This document shows, piece after piece, positions 16,644 through 19,841 of a stretch of 19,841 bases of DNA (positions are counted from its first letter, which is position 1; each line of letters starts with the position of its first letter). The notes under the pieces were generated by a model. The model had not been told where the DNA came from. It saw only the letters and a list, made by a program, of their open reading frames with translations, and searched no databases. Origin of the DNA: an uncultured Desulfurobacterium sp. (lineage in GTDB: Bacteria; Aquificota; Aquificia; Desulfurobacteriales; Desulfurobacteriaceae); assembly GCA_913055135.1 (NCBI GenBank), contig CAJXJV010000003.1:1-19841 (forward strand), read 5' to 3'. The translations under genes and the position numbers were made by a program.

Positions 16644-17363
16644 ATGCGACGGTTTAAAGTCGATAAGGTCAGCGGTGGTGTGGCTTACCTGCGGGGACAG
16701 GAAGCCCGCCACGTTTTAAAAGTTTTAAGATTAAGAAAAGGCGATGAAATAATAATCTTCGATGGAGAGGGAAAGGAGTACTTAGCAGAAATTGAAGCTG
16801 CCTCTCCAACTTCAGTTAGACTTAAAGTCCTTGAAGAGATAAACATAAACAGAGACAGCCATCTAAGGTCTACTCTTTACATGGGATTGACAAATAAACT
16901 TCAGAAGTTTGAACTGGCAATTCAGAAGGCAACAGAGTTGGGTGTAACAGAAATTGTGCCTGTAATCTGTAAACGGTCATCAAATGCCCAGAATGTTAGA
17001 AACTGGGAAAGCAAACTGAGAAGGTGGGAAGAGATAGTAGTAAATGCAGCAAAGCAGTGTGGAAGAAACATCCTTCCTGTAATACATCAACCGGTGAAAC
17101 TTCCAGAGATAGAAGATAACTCAGAGCTTGCTTTTGTTCTATGGGAAAAAGGTGGGAAAAGCCTGAAGGATTATGAGTCATTTAGTGCTTCTTCTGTTTC
17201 ATTTATAGTTGGTCCAGAAGGTGGACTCGATAAAGAGGAAATAGAAATTTTAAAGGAAAAGGGATTCAAACCTATTTACCTTGGGAAGAGAATTCTGAGA
17301 GCAGAAACAGCTGCAATAGCAGGAATGACACTTGTCCAGTACACATGGGGTGATCTTGGATAA
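16644..17363 (+). CDS. rsmE: 16S rRNA m3U1498 methyltransferase RsmE
   Basis: RsmE methylates N3 of U1498 in the decoding region of 16S rRNA. The 239-residue protein has the N-terminal PUA-like domain ([16 protein letters not shown]), the [13 protein letters not shown] segment, and the SPOUT knot for [16 protein letters not shown] (GPEGG at 190-194) and [11 protein letters not shown] at 213-223. The ATG is 3 nt after the clpC stop, and the AGGAG of its ribosome site lies in the last clpC codons. Confidence 0.95.
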   Translation: MRRFKVDKVSGGVAYLRGQEARHVLKVLRLRKGDEIIIFDGEGKEYLAEIEAASPTSVRLKVLEEININRDSHLRSTLYMGLTNKLQKFELAIQKATELGVTEIVPVICKRSSNAQNVRNWESKLRRWEEIVVNAAKQCGRNILPVIHQPVKLPEIEDNSELAFVLWEKGGKSLKDYESFSASSVSFIVGPEGGLDKEEIEILKEKGFKPIYLGKRILRAETAAIAGMTLVQYTWGDLG

Positions 17364-17383
17364 ACACTATCTTAGGAGTAGGG

Positions 17384-17935
17384 ATGAAGATGCTCCTTGA
17401 GAAAGATTATAAGGGAGTAACCCTCAGGGTAATTCATGGAGATATAACAGACGAAGAGACAGAAGCCATTGTAAACGCTGCTAACAGTTCTCTACAGCAT
17501 GGTGGGGGAGTAGCAGGAGCTATTGTAAAAAAGGGTGGAAAAATCATTCAGGAGGAAAGTGACAGGATAGGTTACGTTCCTGTTGGAAGGGCTGCATATA
17601 CCACTGCAGGAAAGCTAAAAGCAAAGTACGTTATCCATACGGTTGGACCTGTTTGGGGTGAGGGAAACGAAGAAGAAAAATTAAGAAGTGCCATAAGGTC
17701 TGCCCTTGAAGTTGCAGAAGAGTTAAGAGTTAAGTCTATAGCACTTCCTGCTGTAAGCACAGGAATTTTTGGTTATCCAAAGGAACTGGGAGTAAAAGTT
17801 ATTGTTGACGAAGTTCTAAGATATATAGACAACAATCCAGACACTACCATAAGGGAAATTCACTTTACAAACATTGATATGCTTACGGCGGAGCTTTTTT
17901 ACAAAGAATTGATAAACATTCATACACAAATGTAG
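17384..17935 (+). CDS. Macrodomain protein, putative ADP-ribose/O-acetyl-ADP-ribose hydrolase
   Basis: This is a single macrodomain of 183 residues. The ligand-binding loops are present: GDIT at 19-22, NAAN at 31-34, the glycine loop HGGGVAGAI at 39-47, and the phosphate loop STGIFGYP at 125-132. Relatives (YmdB/MacroD type) remove O-acetyl groups from ADP-ribose or reverse mono-ADP-ribosylation. There is no toxin-like ADP-ribosyltransferase next to it, so a DarT-DarG pairing is not supported. AGGAG precedes the ATG; it is the last gene of the lolD operon, followed by a terminator. Confidence 0.92.
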   Translation: MKMLLEKDYKGVTLRVIHGDITDEETEAIVNAANSSLQHGGGVAGAIVKKGGKIIQEESDRIGYVPVGRAAYTTAGKLKAKYVIHTVGPVWGEGNEEEKLRSAIRSALEVAEELRVKSIALPAVSTGIFGYPKELGVKVIVDEVLRYIDNNPDTTIREIHFTNIDMLTAELFYKELINIHTQM

Positions 17936-18180
17936 CTGTTGCTTCAGGAACTCCCCTTAGATTATGTCCTCTTCTGAGGAGAGGACTTTTCAGGGAAATT
18001 CCAGCCCGCACCACAGAGCGGGTTTCCTTACCCGCTTGTAGCGAGCAAGGAGGGTTTCCTCTCTTCCTCTAACCTTTCTGTACAACTAACAGCAGGATTA
18101 GCTTCTGCTGGACGTCATCGGGAACCTCCCTCAGTCCAGCTACTAATCCTGCTTCTGTCTGTTCTACTTTCCCTGTTTGT
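17936..18180 (-). other. Structured 245-bp intergenic region, possible relic omega-RNA/right end
   Basis: Between convergent genes lies a chain of stems. AGCAGGATTAG (18091-18101) pairs perfectly with CTAATCCTGCT (18143-18153), and inside it GCTGGAC (18107-18113) pairs with GTCCAGC (18134-18140). AGCGGGT (18017-18023) pairs with ACCCGCT (18030-18036), or its GCGGG pairs instead with CCCGC at 18005-18009, so the two are exclusive. The 17966 hairpin follows. On the minus strand one frame is open across the whole region except for a single TAG at 18071-18069. A tnpB tail plus guide-RNA scaffold with no tnpB body would look like this, but an unrelated small RNA is equally possible. Confidence 0.4.
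17966..17990 (+). terminator. Intrinsic terminator of the lolD-clpC-rsmE-macrodomain operon
   Basis: GTCCTCTTC at 17966-17974 pairs with GAGGAGAGGAC in 17976-17986 to give a nine-pair stem with one G-U and a three-base loop, followed by TTTT at 17987-17990. It begins 30 bp past the macrodomain stop. It may also be the last stem of the structured region described for 17936-18180. Confidence 0.6.
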
Positions 18181-19278
18181 TTACTTAAGAAATATCTTTC
18201 TAAGGATTTCGGAAGCAACCTCTCTTCCCCCCATTCCAAAGGCAAGAGCAAAAGCAACTCCAACTCCGAGAGAAATTGACAGCACAATAATTTCAATAAT
18301 TTTGGGAGATATCCCTATATACGGGAGAGAAAGGAAAACAGAAGCTGCAATGAATGCTGCTTTTGCAACCTTTCCAAGATTCTGCTTTTCTACTCTTTTC
18401 TCAATAAGATTTCCGAAGTAAGTACCTGCAAAGACGATGAAAGAAGCAACTACTAATTTAAAAGCTATGTGGATAAATTGATACGTAATCTCGTAAAGAG
18501 CTTTTGCTTCAAGATAGTTGAAAGCCTGAGCAAAGCCGAGAAGGACGGCGAAAGAAAGAACAAGGTATTTAGTTAGTTCTTCAAATTTGAGCTTTTCAGA
18601 AGATATTCCTACTTCCTTAGCAAGCTTCTCAACGTTAAGTTCACTAACAACTTTCGTCATTAGCTCTGCGGCTATCTTTCCAATGAAGTAGATACTTCCA
18701 AACACAATACCTGCAGCAACCACTTTTGGAATTGCAATTAAAATTGAATTTATCATGTTGATTGCCGGCTCAGTTATTACTTTAATCTGGAGAGCGTTTA
18801 AAGAAGCAACTATCACAAAGAGAAGAACTACAAAGTAAATAACATTTGCCCCTGTATTTCCCAAATTTTCAATTCCATACTTTTTGCCTAAGCTTTCAAC
18901 CTGAAAAGTTTCAAGAAGTGACTTTGTGAATTCCCTCGCAACTCGTGCAAAAAAGAAACCAACGATGAATATTACTCCAGCTCCAATAATGTTTGGTATG
19001 TAAGTAGCTATTTTGTTGAGAAGATCCACAAAAGGCTGAGTTACGTACTTCAATCCAAGGGATTCAAGAACAGCTACGATTGTTACGAGAAGAATGAAGT
19101 AATAAACGAGGTTCCCTGCACTTTCAGGAAGTTCCTTTTGCTTTTCTAATACTTCGAACTTCCTGCATATACCTGTTACAGCTGCTCTGGATATTTTCGA
19201 TACTATCCAGCCCACTACGAAAATTGTAACAGCCTTTAAAGCCATTACAACATAAGGCATTAAAACAATACCCTCCAT
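18181..19278 (-). CDS. MscS/CmpX-type membrane protein with conserved TM-helix repeats
   Basis: This 365-residue membrane protein is built of repeated hydrophobic units of the conserved TM-helix type found in CmpX-like relatives of mechanosensitive channels. Each unit has a helix ending in IPxIxxAGxIFxxGxFxA-like sequence followed by an amphipathic stretch (for example IPNIIGAGVIFIVG near 92 and IPKVVAAGIVFGSIYFIG near 184). The C-terminal beta and alpha/beta domains of true MscS are absent, so channel activity is uncertain. The ATG has GAGGAGG 7 nt upstream. It has its own promoter and is convergent with the macrodomain operon. Confidence 0.75.
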   Translation of the reverse strand: MEGIVLMPYVVMALKAVTIFVVGWIVSKISRAAVTGICRKFEVLEKQKELPESAGNLVYYFILLVTIVAVLESLGLKYVTQPFVDLLNKIATYIPNIIGAGVIFIVGFFFARVAREFTKSLLETFQVESLGKKYGIENLGNTGANVIYFVVLLFVIVASLNALQIKVITEPAINMINSILIAIPKVVAAGIVFGSIYFIGKIAAELMTKVVSELNVEKLAKEVGISSEKLKFEELTKYLVLSFAVLLGFAQAFNYLEAKALYEITYQFIHIAFKLVVASFIVFAGTYFGNLIEKRVEKQNLGKVAKAAFIAASVFLSLPYIGISPKIIEIIVLSISLGVGVAFALAFGMGGREVASEILRKIFLK

Positions 19279-19328
19279 TTCTTTTCCTCCTCTCTCTTCA
19301 GATATTCTTAACCATTAATTATTTAAAC

Positions 19329-19354
19329 TCTACTAATTTATGACCTTTAGTAGA
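19329..19354. repeat. Palindrome in the MscS-type gene promoter, possible operator
   Basis: TCTACTAA (19329-19336) and TTAGTAGA (19347-19354) are perfect 8-bp inverted arms 10 bp apart. The palindrome covers the -10 and most of the spacer of the promoter above, the usual place for a repressor site. No regulator gene is adjacent. Confidence 0.4.
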
Positions 19355-19363
19355 ATTTTGCAA
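19335..19363 (-). promoter_or_regulatory. Candidate promoter for the MscS-type gene
   Basis: On the minus strand TTGCAA (19363-19358) and TAAATT (19340-19335) are separated by 17 nt, each matching four of six consensus bases. Transcription would start near 19328, giving a leader of about 50 nt that contains the strong ribosome site. Confidence 0.45.
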
Positions 19364-19374
19364 CGGAAGGAAAT

Positions 19375-19841
19375 TGCTTACCAGTTGCCTGTTTTCTAAA
19401 ACAAAAGGCCAGTTAGTATTAGTAAATAGTTTATAGAACTGGAGTATAACCTAATATCCCGAAAGGATGTTGACTCTGGGTTAGCAATAATATACCATAC
19501 AACTACGAATAGAAACTAAACGCTCTAAAGGTTATGTGTCCATGATTTGCTCTATCTACTCCTGTGAAACTATGCTGGAATGGAAAAATGTCAATGAAAG
19601 TTAAAAGAGCATTGGTAATAGAACTAAACCGCTTAACAGAAGAACAGGAAATAATCCTTGGACATCTTACTTACCACGCTGGAAAACTCTGGAATCAAGC
19701 TAACTACCTCATAAAGAACAGGTTAGCAAAACCAGACTACAGAGACCTATACAACAAGCTGAAAGATAACTCAATAAACTTACGCTCTCTACACTCCCGC
19801 TCAGCTCAGATAGTCCTTGATGAACTGTCGAGAGGATGGAT
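19375..19841 (+). mobile_element. Left end and 5' part of an IS200/IS605-family tnpB element, partial
   Basis: Upstream of tnpB are typical left-end palindromes. TGTTTT (19390-19395) faces AAAACA (19398-19403), flanked by GCC and GGC. CCAGTT occurs at 19381 and 19409, with its inverse AACTGG at 19438. TAACC (19447-19451) pairs with GGTTA (19479-19483), around ATCC/GGAT with a CGAAA loop. No tnpA is visible, so it is of the IS1341 type, moved in trans if at all. The exact left boundary is uncertain, and the right end lies beyond the window. Confidence 0.65.
19588..19841 (+). CDS. tnpB: TnpB, RNA-guided nuclease of IS200/IS605 family, N-terminal part
   Basis: Eighty-four codons are visible before the window ends. 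The N-terminus is diagnostic: VKRALVIELNRLTEEQ, then HAGKLWNQANYLI, and LHSRSAQIVLDELSRGW, the strand-helix start of TnpB's wedge and REC region. TnpB cuts DNA under an omega-RNA guide and keeps its element in the genome. The catalytic RuvC and zinc parts are off the window, so intactness is unknown. The ATG at 19588 has GGAA 7 nt upstream; the in-frame ATG at 19594 is an alternative. The reading frame has no stops up to the edge. Confidence 0.9.
   Translation, partial: MSMKVKRALVIELNRLTEEQEIILGHLTYHAGKLWNQANYLIKNRLAKPDYRDLYNKLKDNSINLRSLHSRSAQIVLDELSRGW

Noticed and set aside
16251..16712. Minus-strand open frame of 153 codons
   Set aside because: It is antisense to the conserved end of clpC and the start of rsmE, with no family resemblance or ribosome site.
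17384..17935. Macrodomain protein as the antitoxin of a DarT-DarG pair
   Set aside because: There is no adjacent ADP-ribosyltransferase gene. The neighbours are rsmE and a terminator.
18069..18296. Minus-strand open frame of 75 codons
   Set aside because: Half of it overlaps the MscS-type gene in another frame, and the rest runs through the 11-bp inverted repeat. I treat the tail as possible relic coding sequence, not as a gene.
1..19841. CRISPR arrays and tRNA genes
   Set aside because: No regularly spaced direct repeats and no cloverleaf-forming sequence with TTC-type T-arm were found by eye on either strand.

Overview
The window looks like a chromosomal segment of a thermophilic, anaerobically respiring bacterium. 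The protein set (system II cytochrome c maturation, a probable futalosine-pathway amidohydrolase, HerA, ClpC, thiamine-related small proteins) and the A-rich, strongly Shine-Dalgarno-led genes fit the Aquificota, most likely a Desulfurobacteriaceae-type organism. This placement is inference from protein character, not from a search. A canonical bacterial RNase P RNA is present, which is notable because Aquifex itself lacks one.

Layout. Bases 1-78 are the right end of an IS200/IS605 (TnpB-type) element whose body lies outside the window; it runs into the 3' end of a DsbC-like gene. Minus-strand genes herA and dsbC-like follow (44-2233). Divergent from herA is a plus-strand thiamine-binding protein gene (2320-2634), followed by rnpB (2659-2976). 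Then come two long minus-strand operons. The first, read from 8491 downward, is yihY-panC-type IIG restriction/modification enzyme-yjbQ. The second, read from 13466 downward, is cca-amidohydrolase-resB-ccsA, closed by an intrinsic terminator at 8508-8538. Both operons begin with TATAAT placed exactly 7 nt before the ATG, so both first genes probably make leaderless mRNAs. A plus-strand operon, lolD-like ABC ATPase-clpC-rsmE-macrodomain (13484-17935), ends at an intrinsic terminator (17966-17990). Next is a 245-bp, heavily structured intergenic stretch, then a convergent MscS-type membrane protein gene (18181-19278) with its own promoter and a palindrome in that promoter. The last ~460 bases are the left end and 5' part of a second TnpB element.

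How the genes fit together. resB and ccsA are the two membrane parts of system II cytochrome c haem ligation; the DsbC-like oxidoreductase may serve extracytoplasmic thiol chemistry, and the amidohydrolase is probably a menaquinone-pathway deaminase. Together these suggest an anaerobic respiratory chain. cca, rnpB and rsmE are RNA maturation functions; panC and the two thiamine-family proteins are cofactor-related; clpC is protein quality control. The only recognisable defence gene is the single-chain type IIG enzyme translationally coupled to panC. I do not see a clearly new multi-gene system. The most unusual signals are the mobile-element right end that supplies the C-terminus of a host protein, the leaderless operon starts, and the structured 17936-18180 region, which may be a relic omega-RNA/right end of another TnpB element.
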